Source: Streptomyces sp. G-G2
GTDB taxonomy: Bacteria > Actinomycetota > Actinomycetes > Streptomycetales > Streptomycetaceae
Length of the DNA: 64,000 nucleotides
NCBI RefSeq assembly: GCF_030063135.1
Contig: NZ_JASISO010000006.1
Coordinates: 62,001 to 126,000 of the forward strand
Direction: 5' to 3'
Of the stretch, positions 24,377 through 34,818 are shown one piece after another (within the stretch, counting starts at the first letter, position 1; every line of letters begins with the position of its first letter). The notes below the pieces were generated by a model. It made no database searches. It was not told where the DNA came from and saw nothing but the letters and a program-made list of their open reading frames with translations. The position numbers and the translations under genes are program-made.

Positions 24377-26143
24377 TCACACCCAGGTGTCCAGCCACAT
24401 CCGGCCTCTCCAGGAGTCCATGGGGATGGGTTGGCCGGTATAGATGGGCCAGAAGTAGATGAAGTTCCACACGATCAGCAGGACCAGCACCCCAGCCCCG
24501 ATCGCCCCCACCGCCCGCCGCCGTTCCGATGATCCCGCCGGGCCCAGCAGCGCGCCGATCATCATGGCCACCGCCAGACACAGGTACGGGATGAAGACCA
24601 CGGCGTAGAAGTAGAAGATCGTCCGCTCCTGGTAGTTGAACCAGGGGAGCAGGCCCGCGGCCAGTGCGCACGCGATGGCGCCCGCCCGCCAGTCGCGGCG
24701 GAAGAACCACCGCCACAGCACGTACAGGAGCGCGAAGACGCCCGCCCACCACAGCAGCGGCGTGCCCAGGGCCAGCACCTCGCGGGCGCACTTGCCCACC
24801 TCCGTCGCGGGGCAGCCGTCGGTGCCGGGCGCGGGGGACTGGTAGTCGTAGGAGACGGGACGGCCCAGGACCAGCCAGCTCCACGGGTTCGACTGGTAGG
24901 TGTGCCCCGAGGTCAGTCCCACGTGGAACTTGTAGACCTCCGTCTCGTAGTGCCACAGGCTCCGCACCCACTCCGGCAGGAACGACAAGGCGCTGCCCTG
25001 GTCCTGCGTGGCGGCCCAGTCGCGGAAGTAGCCGCCCTTGCCGTTGTCCGGGCTGAGGATCCAGCCCGTCCACGAGGCGACGTACACCGCGATCGCCACC
25101 GGCACGGTGGAGAGGAACCCGGGCAGCGCGTCCCGGCGGAACATCGCCGCGTACGGCGTGCCCGCGCCCGCGACCCGGCGCGCCGAGGCGTCCCACAGCA
25201 CGGTCAGCACGCCGAAGAAGGCGAGGACGATCAGACCGTTCCACTTGGTGCCGAAGGCCAGGCCCAGCGAGATCCCGGCGAGGATCCGGTACGGGCGCCA
25301 GCCCAGCCGCAGCGTCTCGGCGATCACCGGGTCGGGCCGGGTGCGGCCCTCCGCGTCCACCGGCAGCGCCGCCGCGAGTCTGGCCCGGGCCTTGTCCCGG
25401 TCGATCAGCAGCGCCCCGAACGCGCCGAGCACGAAGAACATCAGCACCAGGTCGAGGAGCGCGGTCCGGCTCATCACCAGGTGCAGGCCGTCCACCGCCA
25501 TCAGGCCGCCCGCCAGGCAGCCGAGGAAGGTGGAGCGGAACAGCCGCCGCCCGATCCGGCACAGCATCAGCACCGACAGGGTGCCGAGCAGCGCGGTCAT
25601 GAACCGCCAGCCGAAGGGGTCGAAGCCGAACATCCACTCGCCGAGCCCGATCACCCACTTGCCGACCGGCGGGTGCACGACGTACCCCGGGTCCGTGGGC
25701 AGCACCACCCCGTCGGGGTTCGACAGGATCGACTTGTCGATGTCCTTGGGCCAACTCGCCTCGTAGCCCTGCTGGATCGTGGCCCAGGCGTCCTTCGCGT
25801 AGTACGTCTCGTCGAATATCACCGCCTTCGGGCTGGCGAGGTGGACGAACCTCAGCACCCCGGCGACCAGCGCCACCAGCAGCGGACCGGCCCACGCCAG
25901 CACCCGCAGCACCGTCGCGGTCGCCGAGGAGGGCACGCCGAGCGCCGTCCACAGGGTCACCGAGGGCTGCGCGTACGGCGGCACGAGCCGGGCGCGGACA
26001 TCGGTCCGCGGCCCCCCGCCCGGCGGCACGTAGCCGAAGCCGCGCAGGCGGCGCAGCCAGGTCGGCGGCTCGTTCTCGCCGTCGCCGGGCGGCGCGGGCG
26101 GGGCCCCCGCGGGGCTGGGTTGCGGCGTCGCGGTACTGGTCAC
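24377..26143 (-). CDS. pmt: Dolichyl-phosphate-mannose--protein mannosyltransferase (GT39, Pmt)
   Basis: 588 aa polytopic membrane protein. After a Pro-rich cytoplasmic head, the first transmembrane helix is followed by the loop FDETYYAKDAW, which contains the catalytic Asp-Glu pair of PMT enzymes. Many further helices follow, with PPVGKW in the conserved loop and a C-terminal PMT_4TMC region. It transfers mannose from polyprenyl-phosphate-mannose to Ser/Thr of secreted proteins. The GTG at 26143 is chosen; the longer frame to the right is the shadow of rsmI. The start is divergent from rsmI, 111 nt apart. Confidence 0.93.
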   Translation of the reverse strand: MTSTATPQPSPAGAPPAPPGDGENEPPTWLRRLRGFGYVPPGGGPRTDVRARLVPPYAQPSVTLWTALGVPSSATATVLRVLAWAGPLLVALVAGVLRFVHLASPKAVIFDETYYAKDAWATIQQGYEASWPKDIDKSILSNPDGVVLPTDPGYVVHPPVGKWVIGLGEWMFGFDPFGWRFMTALLGTLSVLMLCRIGRRLFRSTFLGCLAGGLMAVDGLHLVMSRTALLDLVLMFFVLGAFGALLIDRDKARARLAAALPVDAEGRTRPDPVIAETLRLGWRPYRILAGISLGLAFGTKWNGLIVLAFFGVLTVLWDASARRVAGAGTPYAAMFRRDALPGFLSTVPVAIAVYVASWTGWILSPDNGKGGYFRDWAATQDQGSALSFLPEWVRSLWHYETEVYKFHVGLTSGHTYQSNPWSWLVLGRPVSYDYQSPAPGTDGCPATEVGKCAREVLALGTPLLWWAGVFALLYVLWRWFFRRDWRAGAIACALAAGLLPWFNYQERTIFYFYAVVFIPYLCLAVAMMIGALLGPAGSSERRRAVGAIGAGVLVLLIVWNFIYFWPIYTGQPIPMDSWRGRMWLDTWV

Positions 26144-26254
26144 CGGGTCATCGTAGGGAACAGGGCTGTGCGAACCCCAGTACCGGGGGCCGACCGGGCT
26201 GATCAAGAGGAGTGGCCGGGCCGCGGGGCCGCGGGGGGCTGAGAGGATGTGGGG

Positions 26255-27184
26255 GTGACCACTGCGCAGCCCCGAGGTACCGAAGCCGCCCACCCGACCA
26301 CCGACCCGGCGGGTGTGCTCGTCCTCGCCGGGACCCCGATCGGGGACCTCGCGGACGCGCCGCCCCGGCTCGCCACCGAGCTGGAACGGGCGGACGTGAT
26401 CGCCGCCGAGGACACCCGGCGGCTGCGCCGCCTGACCCAGGGGATCGGCGTGCACACCACGGGCCGGGTCCTGTCGTACTTCGAGGGCAACGAGTCCGCC
26501 CGCACCCCCGAACTGGTCGAGGCCCTCCTCGCCGGATCCCGGGTGCTGCTGGTGACCGACGCGGGCATGCCCTCGGTGTCCGACCCCGGCTACCGGCTGG
26601 TCGCCGCGGCCGTGGAGAAGGACATCAAGGTGACGGCCGTGCCCGGCCCGTCCGCCGTCCTCACCGCGCTCGCCATGTCCGGGCTGCCGGTGGACCGGTT
26701 CTGCTTCGAGGGGTTCCTGCCGCGCAAGGCGGGCGAGCGCCTGAGCCGCCTGCGCGAGGTCGAGGGGGAACGCCGCACGCTCGTCTACTTCGAGGCCCCG
26801 CACCGCCTCGACGACACCTTGGCCGCGATGGCCGAGGTCTTCGGGCCCGAGCGGCGGGCCGCCGTGTGCCGTGAGCTGACCAAGACCTACGAGGAGGTCA
26901 AGCGGGGCGGTCTCGGCGCCCTCGCCGAGTGGGCCGCCGAGGGCGTACGTGGCGAAATCACGGTGGTCGTCGAGGGCGCGCCCGATCCGGTGCCCGGCGA
27001 CGTGGACGCCGAGGAGCTGGTGCGCAGGGTGCGGGTGAGGGAGGAGGCGGGGGAGCGGCGCAAGGAGGCCATCGCGGCGGTCGCCGCCGAGGTCGGCGTA
27101 CCCAAGCGCGAGGTCTTCGACGCGGTGGTGGCGGCAAAGAATGCGGCACAAAAGGTGCCGCAGGTCGGTAAAGAGCTAGGCTGA
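26255..27184 (+). CDS. rsmI: 16S rRNA (cytidine-1402-2'-O)-methyltransferase RsmI
   Basis: 309 aa. Tetrapyrrole-methylase fold with VLAGTPIGDL at the N-terminus, AAEDTRR, TDAGMPSVSDPGYRLV and VPGPSAVLTALAMSGLP, all RsmI signatures. It uses SAM to methylate the 2'-OH of C1402 in 16S rRNA. The GTG at 26255 lies 8 nt after GAGAGG; an in-frame GTG at 26249 is too close to that site. The C-terminal HTH-like tail (RRKEAIAAVAAEVGVPKREVFDAVVAA) is typical. Confidence 0.94.
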   Translation: MTTAQPRGTEAAHPTTDPAGVLVLAGTPIGDLADAPPRLATELERADVIAAEDTRRLRRLTQGIGVHTTGRVLSYFEGNESARTPELVEALLAGSRVLLVTDAGMPSVSDPGYRLVAAAVEKDIKVTAVPGPSAVLTALAMSGLPVDRFCFEGFLPRKAGERLSRLREVEGERRTLVYFEAPHRLDDTLAAMAEVFGPERRAAVCRELTKTYEEVKRGGLGALAEWAAEGVRGEITVVVEGAPDPVPGDVDAEELVRRVRVREEAGERRKEAIAAVAAEVGVPKREVFDAVVAAKNAAQKVPQVGKELG

Positions 27185-27325
27185 AAAGCAAAGCTCAGAC
27201 CGCGCACAGGGCGCTTTGGGCATGCTTGGCCCAAAGGCCGTCCAACACTGGACAGGGCCTGATGCGCTCCCGCCGGAACAGGCGTCCACTGGCTAGTGAA
27301 ATACCAGCGGACAAGAGGAGCTGGC

Positions 27326-27871
27326 ATGAGTGAGATCGCAGACACCCCGGTTCCCGCGGCCCCGCCGGTCGCGACCGCACCGACCGTCGCGCCCGTCAGG
27401 ACCACCGCAGCCGTACGGACCGTGCGCGAGGCCTATGCCTTCGCGTGCATGAAGTGCGGGTACGGCTGGGAGCAGGCGTACGAGATAGAACACCACGTGG
27501 ACGGGCTCGGCCACCCGTTCATCGTCTACACGGTCAAGGGCGGCGACCGGGTCCCCTCCCCGCTGTCGAACCCCACCTGCCTGAACTGCGGTGGCCACGT
27601 CGTACGGATCATGCGGGAGGGGCAGGTCTCCTCGGTACTCGGCATGCTCGACCAGCTCTACCACCACCGGGTCGCGCCCGGGATCGCCGGTCCCGTCCCG
27701 GCCGGGGCGGACACCCCGCGCCGCCCCAAGGCGCCGAAGGCGGCGCGGCCGCGCAAGGCCTCCCGGCTGCACGACGCACCCGGACCGGTCGCGATCGACC
27801 CCGACGCGCGGGACGCCGGAGGGGGCAAGGGGCTGCTGGGGCGCCTGTGGCGCCGGATCCGCAGGGGCTGA
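27326..27871 (+). CDS. Zinc-ribbon-like actinobacterial protein, unknown function
   Basis: 181 aa. A ~30-residue Ala/Pro/Val-rich leader precedes a compact domain (residues ~35-110) with two Cys pairs, CMKCG and CLNCGG, which would bind zinc. The basic C-terminal half contains PRRPKAPKAARPRKASR and ends with an Arg-rich helix. This looks like a nucleic-acid or ribosome-associated protein, but I recognise no characterised family. The ATG follows GAGGAG. It lies between rsmI and tatD, both acting on nucleic acids. The 141 nt upstream contain an imperfect inverted repeat (TTGGGCATGCTTGGCCCAA at about 27213). Confidence 0.72.
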   Translation: MSEIADTPVPAAPPVATAPTVAPVRTTAAVRTVREAYAFACMKCGYGWEQAYEIEHHVDGLGHPFIVYTVKGGDRVPSPLSNPTCLNCGGHVVRIMREGQVSSVLGMLDQLYHHRVAPGIAGPVPAGADTPRRPKAPKAARPRKASRLHDAPGPVAIDPDARDAGGGKGLLGRLWRRIRRG

Positions 27872-27985
27872 GCCGGTCTGAGCCGCGGGACCCGAGCCGG
27901 CCCCGCGGCCCTGAGCGCCCGGTGCGGCCCCGTGCGGCCATGAGCCGGGGGCGCTGTCCTCGCGGCCGGTCATAAGATCGCCCGT

Positions 27986-28918
27986 ATGAGTGCCAGCCCT
28001 TCCGGCCCCCGCCGCAAAGACGCCGACCGCGACACCCCGCCGCCGCTGCCCGAACCCCTGCGGGTGCCGGTGGCGGACTCCCACACCCATCTCGACATGC
28101 AGAGCGGCACCGTCGAGGAGGCCCTGCGCAAGGCCGCCTCGGTGGGCGTGACCACCGTCGTCCAGGTCGGCTGCGACGTGTCGGGTGCGCGTTGGGCGGC
28201 CGAGACCGCCGCCGCCTACGACAACGTCCACGCGGCCGTCGCCCTCCACCCGAACGAAGCTCCCCGCATCGTCCACGGGGACCCGGGGAGCACCTCCCAG
28301 CCCCCTGGGACCGGGGGAGGACGGCCCGGCCAGGGCGGCCGGCCCGGCGGCGGCGAGGCGGCCCTGGACGAGGCCCTCGCCGAGATCGAGGCGCTGGCCG
28401 CCCTCGCCCACGTCAAGGCGGTCGGTGAAACGGGTCTGGACTACTTCCGCACCGGACCGGAGGGCGTGGCCGCGCAGGAACGCTCCTTCCGCGCCCACAT
28501 CGAGATCGCCAAGCGCACCGGCAAGGCCCTGGTCATCCACGACCGCGAGGCCCACGCCGACGTGCTGCGCGTCCTGCGGGAGGAGGGGGCGCCCGAGCGG
28601 ACCGTCTTCCACTGCTACTCCGGCGACGCGGAGATGGCCCGGGAGTGCGCGGCCGCCGGGTACTACCTGTCCTTCGCGGGGACGGTCACCTTCAAGAACG
28701 CCGCGCAGCTGCGCGAAGCGGTCGCGGTGGCCCCGGCGGAGCTGCTGCTCGTCGAGACGGACGCGCCGTACCTGACCCCGGCGCCGTACCGCGGGCGGCC
28801 CAACGCGCCGTACCTCATTCCGCTCACCGTCCGTGCGATGGCCGCCGCCCGCGGCATCGGCGAGGACGCGATGGCCACCGCCCTGGCCGCCAATACCGCA
28901 CGCGCGTTCGACTACTGA
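27986..28918 (+). CDS. tatD: TatD family hydrolase (metal-dependent nuclease)
   Basis: 310 aa. TIM-barrel metallohydrolase motifs are all present: DSHTHLD, AVALHPNEAP, GETGLDYFR, KALVIHDREAHADV, HCYSGD and ETDAPYLTP. The family acts as a 3'-5' exonuclease in DNA repair and DNA degradation. An insertion of about 30 Gly/Pro-rich residues follows LHPNEAPRIVHGD (about 28279-28365), encoded partly by an inverted repeat and absent from typical TatD proteins. A TAAGAT -10-like sequence lies just upstream of the ATG. Confidence 0.93.
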   Translation: MSASPSGPRRKDADRDTPPPLPEPLRVPVADSHTHLDMQSGTVEEALRKAASVGVTTVVQVGCDVSGARWAAETAAAYDNVHAAVALHPNEAPRIVHGDPGSTSQPPGTGGGRPGQGGRPGGGEAALDEALAEIEALAALAHVKAVGETGLDYFRTGPEGVAAQERSFRAHIEIAKRTGKALVIHDREAHADVLRVLREEGAPERTVFHCYSGDAEMARECAAAGYYLSFAGTVTFKNAAQLREAVAVAPAELLLVETDAPYLTPAPYRGRPNAPYLIPLTVRAMAAARGIGEDAMATALAANTARAFDY

Positions 28919-28967
28919 CGGGCGCCCGCGGCCGCCCAGCGACGACACGCTGTGTAGTGCCTCGGCT

Positions 28968-28996
28968 TTGATGCGTGACGAACGCTCCGCTAGGGT
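28968..28996 (+). promoter_or_regulatory. Putative HrdB-type promoter of the rpf-ksgA-ispE cluster
   Basis: TTGATG (28968-28973) and TAGGGT (28991-28996) are separated by exactly 17 nt and lie 44 nt before the rpf GTG. This is a good match to the Streptomyces vegetative sigma consensus and would drive rpf-ksgA-ispE. Confidence 0.6.
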
Positions 28997-29039
28997 GCCG
29001 TGCCCGAACCAACGGGACCGGACCAGTGGAGCGAGCGTC

Positions 29040-30857
29040 GTGAGCGATACCCAGGGCAGCCACCGCCGTGGCCCGGGCCGCCGGTCCGTCCGGGACCAGC
29101 CCGACGGGGCGGCCCCGGCGGCGGCCCCGGCGGCCGCCCCGGCCCCGGAGGAACCGGAGGCGGGCGTCCCCGCGCCCCGCAGCGGCGAACGCCGGGCCGC
29201 GCGCCGCCGCAAGGCGGAGTCCACCCCCACCGTCCGCCGCGCCCGCGGCCGCGTCCCTCTCCCGGCCGCCCCGGCCGCCGTGACCGCTTGGCCCCCCGCT
29301 CCCGTGACCGCCTGGCCCGCCCCCGAGGCGCCCGAGGCCCCCGGGCCCGCGAACGGGGCGGACTGGCTGGAGGCCGCGCGCCGCGAAGCGGCCGACGCCG
29401 ACCCGCTCGGCACCGCCTGGCCCGGGCCGCCGGACGACGAAGGGGACCCGTGGGTCGCCGTCGCCGTCGCGGTCGGCGCCCCGGGCGCCGGACCCGGTCC
29501 CACGCCCGGTCCCACGCCCGGTCCCACGCCCGGTCCCACGCCCGGTCCCACGCCCGGTCCCACGCCCGGTCCCACGCCCGGTCCCACGCCCGGTCCCACG
29601 CCCGGTCCCCTGCCCGGTCCCACGTCCGATCCCGCTGCGGACCCCGGTACGGCCGGTGGCGCGGCCACGGCGGCCGAGGTGCCCCCGCCACGCCGCGGCA
29701 GACACGACGGCGGGCCCGCCGCCACCGCCACCCGGACCCGGCGCGGCAACAAGGCCGGGCGCGGCACCGCCAGCTGGCGCCGGATCGTCCCGCAGGCCCT
29801 CGTCGTCGCCTTCCTCGCGGGCGGCACCTCCGCCTTCGTCGCCGCCGACAAGGCGGTCCGGCTCACCGTGGACGGCGAACCCCGCACCCTGCACACCTTC
29901 GCCGACGACGTCGACGAACTGCTCCGGGCCGAGGGGCTCGGCGTCGGCCCCCACGACCTCGTCGCCCCCGCCCGGGCCGCCGACCTCGACGACGGCGACG
30001 AGATCGTCGTCCGCTACGGCCGCCCGCTCCAGCTCACCCTCGACGGTCAGCGACGCCAGCTGTGGACCACCGCCGACACCGTCGAGGGCGCCCTGCGCCA
30101 GCTCGGCGTCCGCGCCGAGGGCGCCTACCTCTCCGCCCCCCGGACCGCCCCCGTACCGCGCGGCGGGCTGACCCTCAACGTCCGCACCGAACGCAGCGTC
30201 ACCTTCATGGCCGACGGCCGCGAACGCACCATCCGCACCAACGCCGCCACCGTCCAGGAGGCCCTCGACCAGGCCGGGATCTCCCTGCACGCCCAGGACA
30301 CCACCTCCGTGCCGCCGGGCTCCTTCCCCCGCGACGGCCAGACCGTCACCGTGCTGCGCATCACCGGCACCCGCGAGGTCCGCGAGGAGCGCATCCCGTA
30401 CGAGACCGAGAAGGTCCGGGACGACGCCCTGTTCGCCGGGACCGAGGTGGTCGAACGCGTCGGCCGCCCCGGCGCACGCCGGGTCACCTACAGCCTCCGT
30501 TCCGTCAACGGCGTCCGGCAAAAGCCCCGCCGGATCGCCGAGGAGACCCTGCGCGAGCCCGTGTCCCAGCTGGTCAGGGTCGGCACCCGGCCGCTGCCCG
30601 ACTCGGTCGCCGGGGCGGACGGCCTGGACTGGGGGGCACTGGCCCACTGCGAATCGGGAGGCCGGGCCTCGGCCACCGACGCGTCGGGAACGTACGGCGG
30701 CCTCTACCAGTTCGACGTGCAGACCTGGCAGAGCCTCGGCGGCAGCGGCAGCCCCCAGGCGGCGTCCGGCACGGAGCAGACGTACCGGGCCAAGAAGCTC
30801 TACGTGCAGCGGGGGGCGAGTCCGTGGCCCCATTGCGGCCGTAGGCTTTACCGGTGA
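29040..30857 (+). CDS. rpfB: Resuscitation-promoting factor, RpfB-like (DUF348-G5-Rpf)
   Basis: 605 aa. A long Pro/Ala/Gly-rich cytoplasmic region containing a GPTP tandem repeat precedes a membrane helix at about residues 250-272. Three DUF348 domains, a G5 domain (~436-510) and a C-terminal Rpf lysozyme-like domain (~525-605) follow. The catalytic Glu is E538 in HCESGG, followed by [12 protein letters not shown]. Rpfs cleave peptidoglycan and promote germination or exit from dormancy. The N-terminal ~245 residues ahead of the helix are much longer than in classical RpfB. The GTG at 29040 follows GGAGCGAG. The TGA overlaps the ksgA GTG. Confidence 0.93.
   Translation: MSDTQGSHRRGPGRRSVRDQPDGAAPAAAPAAAPAPEEPEAGVPAPRSGERRAARRRKAESTPTVRRARGRVPLPAAPAAVTAWPPAPVTAWPAPEAPEAPGPANGADWLEAARREAADADPLGTAWPGPPDDEGDPWVAVAVAVGAPGAGPGPTPGPTPGPTPGPTPGPTPGPTPGPTPGPTPGPTPGPLPGPTSDPAADPGTAGGAATAAEVPPPRRGRHDGGPAATATRTRRGNKAGRGTASWRRIVPQALVVAFLAGGTSAFVAADKAVRLTVDGEPRTLHTFADDVDELLRAEGLGVGPHDLVAPARAADLDDGDEIVVRYGRPLQLTLDGQRRQLWTTADTVEGALRQLGVRAEGAYLSAPRTAPVPRGGLTLNVRTERSVTFMADGRERTIRTNAATVQEALDQAGISLHAQDTTSVPPGSFPRDGQTVTVLRITGTREVREERIPYETEKVRDDALFAGTEVVERVGRPGARRVTYSLRSVNGVRQKPRRIAEETLREPVSQLVRVGTRPLPDSVAGADGLDWGALAHCESGGRASATDASGTYGGLYQFDVQTWQSLGGSGSPQAASGTEQTYRAKKLYVQRGASPWPHCGRRLYR
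29496..29627 (+). repeat. 12-bp tandem repeat encoding GPTP in rpfB
   Basis: Eleven consecutive 12-bp units with consensus GGTCCCACGCCC lie in frame. Nine encode GPTP exactly and the last two encode GPLP and GPTS. Near-identity at the DNA level indicates recent slippage expansion. The repeat sits in the region preceding the membrane helix. Confidence 0.95.
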
Positions 30858-31813
30858 GCACCGCAGAGCAGGACAACGCAGAGCACGGCACCGCAGAGCA
30901 CGGCACCGCAGAGCACAGCGCCGGGAACGAGGCCCCCGCGCAGAGCCCCGACGCGCTGTTCGGCGCCGCCGACATCCGGGAACTGGCGGCCGTACTCGGC
31001 GTGCGCCCGACGAAGCAGAAGGGCCAGAACTTCGTCATCGACGCCAACACGGTCCGCCGGATCGTGCGCACCGCCGGGGTGCGCCCCGACGACGTCGTCG
31101 TCGAGGTCGGCCCGGGCCTCGGCTCGCTGACCCTGGCCCTGCTGGAGGCCGCCGACCGCGTCGTCGCCGTCGAGATCGACGACGTGCTCGCCGCCGCGCT
31201 GCCCGCCACCATCGAGGCCCGGATGCCCGCCCGCGCCGACCGGTTCGCGCTCGTGCACTCCGACGCGATGCTCGTGACGGAACTGCCCGGCCCGGCGCCC
31301 ACCGCCCTGGTCGCCAATCTGCCCTACAACGTGGCCGTGCCCGTCCTGCTGACCATGCTCGGCCGCTTCCCCAGCATCGAGCGGACCCTGGTCATGGTCC
31401 AGGCGGAGGTCGCCGACCGGCTCGCCGCCAAGCCCGGCAACAAGGTCTACGGCGTGCCCTCGGTCAAGGCCGCCTGGTACGCCGACGTCAAGCGCGCCGG
31501 ATCCATCGGCCGCAACGTCTTCTGGCCCGCGCCGAACGTCGACTCCGGGCTCGTCGCCCTGGTCCGCCGGGCCGAGCCCGTCAAGACCACCGCCACCAAG
31601 CGCGAGGTCTTCGCCGTCGTCGACGCCGCCTTCGCCCAGCGCCGCAAGACGCTGCGCGCCGCCCTCGCCGGCTGGGCGGGCTCGGCGGCGGGCGCCGAGA
31701 GCGCGCTGGTCGCCGCCGGGATCTCCCCGCAGGCCCGCGGCGAGGCCCTGACGGTCGAGGAGTTCGCGCGGATCGCCGAGAACAAGCCGGTGGCGGAGCG
31801 GGCGGCCCTGTGA
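30854..31813 (+). CDS. ksgA: 16S rRNA dimethyladenosine transferase KsgA/RsmA
   Basis: 319 aa. SAM-dependent Erm/KsgA fold: [18 protein letters not shown], motif [17 protein letters not shown], acidic VVAVEIDD, and the catalytic motif [13 protein letters not shown]. It dimethylates A1518 and A1519 of 16S rRNA during 30S assembly. The GTG at 30854 overlaps the rpfB stop. The first ~25 residues are a low-complexity extension built from 15-bp DNA repeats (30861-30925). It forms a GTGA-coupled pair with ispE. Confidence 0.96.
   Translation: MSTAEQDNAEHGTAEHGTAEHSAGNEAPAQSPDALFGAADIRELAAVLGVRPTKQKGQNFVIDANTVRRIVRTAGVRPDDVVVEVGPGLGSLTLALLEAADRVVAVEIDDVLAAALPATIEARMPARADRFALVHSDAMLVTELPGPAPTALVANLPYNVAVPVLLTMLGRFPSIERTLVMVQAEVADRLAAKPGNKVYGVPSVKAAWYADVKRAGSIGRNVFWPAPNVDSGLVALVRRAEPVKTTATKREVFAVVDAAFAQRRKTLRAALAGWAGSAAGAESALVAAGISPQARGEALTVEEFARIAENKPVAERAAL
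30861..30925 (+). repeat. 15-bp direct repeats in the ksgA 5' end
   Basis: Three to four imperfect copies of CGCAGAGCACGGCAC encode repeated AEHGT at the KsgA N-terminus. This is a likely replication-slippage expansion in a non-essential extension. Confidence 0.8.
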
Positions 31814-32757
31814 GCGCCGCCGGGGCCGGAGCCGCAGCCGCCGGAGCCGCTCCAGCCGTCACAGCCGTCACCGTACGGGTGCCCGCCAAGGTCAACGCCG
31901 GACTGGCGGTGGGCGCGGCCCGCCCCGACGGCTTCCACGACCTGGCCAACGTCTTCCTCGCCGTCTCCCTCTACGACGAGGTCACCGCCACCCCCGCCGA
32001 CACCCTGACGGTGACCTGCTCCGGCCCCGACGCCGACCAGGTCCCCCTCGACCGTACGAACCTCGCGGCGCGGGCCGCCGAACTGCTCGCCGCCCGGCAC
32101 GGCCTGGACCCGGCCGTCCACCTCCACATCGCGAAGAACATCCCCGTCGCGGGCGGCATGGCGGGCGGCAGCGCGGACGGCGCGGGCGCACTCCTCGCCT
32201 GCGACCTGCTGTGGGGCCTGGGCAGCAGCCCGGCCGAGCTGCTGGAGATCTGCGCCGAACTCGGCAGCGACGTCCCCTTCAGCCTGGTCGGCGGCGCGGC
32301 CCTCGGCACGGGACGCGGGGAGCAGCTCGCCCCGCTGGAGTCCGGGATCTTCCACTGGGTGTTCGCCGTCGCCGACGGGGGACTGTCGACCCCGGCCGTC
32401 TTCCGCGAGTTCGACCGGCTCGCCGCCGCGGCCGGTACGGAGATCCCCGCGCCGCTGGCCGCCCCGGACCTGCTGGCCGCGCTGGCCGCCGGAGACCCGG
32501 ACGCGCTGGCCGCGACCCTGCTCAACGACCTCCAGGCGGCGGCGCTCTCGCTGCGCCCGGAGCTGGCGCGGACCCTGGACGCGGGCCTGGACGCGGGAGC
32601 GCTGGCCGCCCTGGTCTCGGGCTCCGGGCCGACCACCGCCTTCCTGGTCCGGGACCCCGAGTCCGCGGCGAAGGTCGCCGGGGCCCTGACCGCCTCCGGG
32701 ACCTGCCGCGCCACCAGCGTGGCCACCTCCCCGGCCCCGGGCGCCACCCGCCACTGA
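31810..32757 (+). CDS. ispE: 4-diphosphocytidyl-2-C-methyl-D-erythritol kinase IspE
   Basis: 315 aa GHMP kinase. Substrate-binding [22 protein letters not shown], the ATP-binding glycine-rich loop [17 protein letters not shown] and the C-terminal [12 protein letters not shown] match IspE. It phosphorylates CDP-methylerythritol in the MEP isoprenoid pathway. The GTG at 31810 overlaps the ksgA stop, so the two essential genes are translationally coupled. The N-terminal ~15 residues are an Ala/Gly-rich extension. Confidence 0.96.
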   Translation: MSAAGAGAAAAGAAPAVTAVTVRVPAKVNAGLAVGAARPDGFHDLANVFLAVSLYDEVTATPADTLTVTCSGPDADQVPLDRTNLAARAAELLAARHGLDPAVHLHIAKNIPVAGGMAGGSADGAGALLACDLLWGLGSSPAELLEICAELGSDVPFSLVGGAALGTGRGEQLAPLESGIFHWVFAVADGGLSTPAVFREFDRLAAAAGTEIPAPLAAPDLLAALAAGDPDALAATLLNDLQAAALSLRPELARTLDAGLDAGALAALVSGSGPTTAFLVRDPESAAKVAGALTASGTCRATSVATSPAPGATRH

Positions 32758-32865
32758 GCCCGGGCCGCCCGCGCACGGGCCCGCCCGGCGTTCGCGCAGC
32801 GGTCGGGCCCGGCCGGGAAGGTTAGGGTAAGGGGCTGATCCACCCCTTTCTCTGGAGCGCGTCTG

Positions 32866-34665
<1,800 letters not shown>

Positions 34666-34818
34666 GTTCCGGCGCCGCGCGCGCCAACTGGCCGGATAAC
34701 GGCGCAGTCACGGGCCGGTCCTCCCTTGGGCACAGGGGCTGGACCGGCCCGTCCCGCGTGCGCCCGCAGTGATACAAAGGTCATCCCCCACGCCCGACCG
34801 ACGCCGAAGGTACAGCTG

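Noticed and set aside
29496..29627. Direct repeats as a CRISPR array
   Set aside because: Units are contiguous 12-mers without spacers and lie in frame within rpfB.
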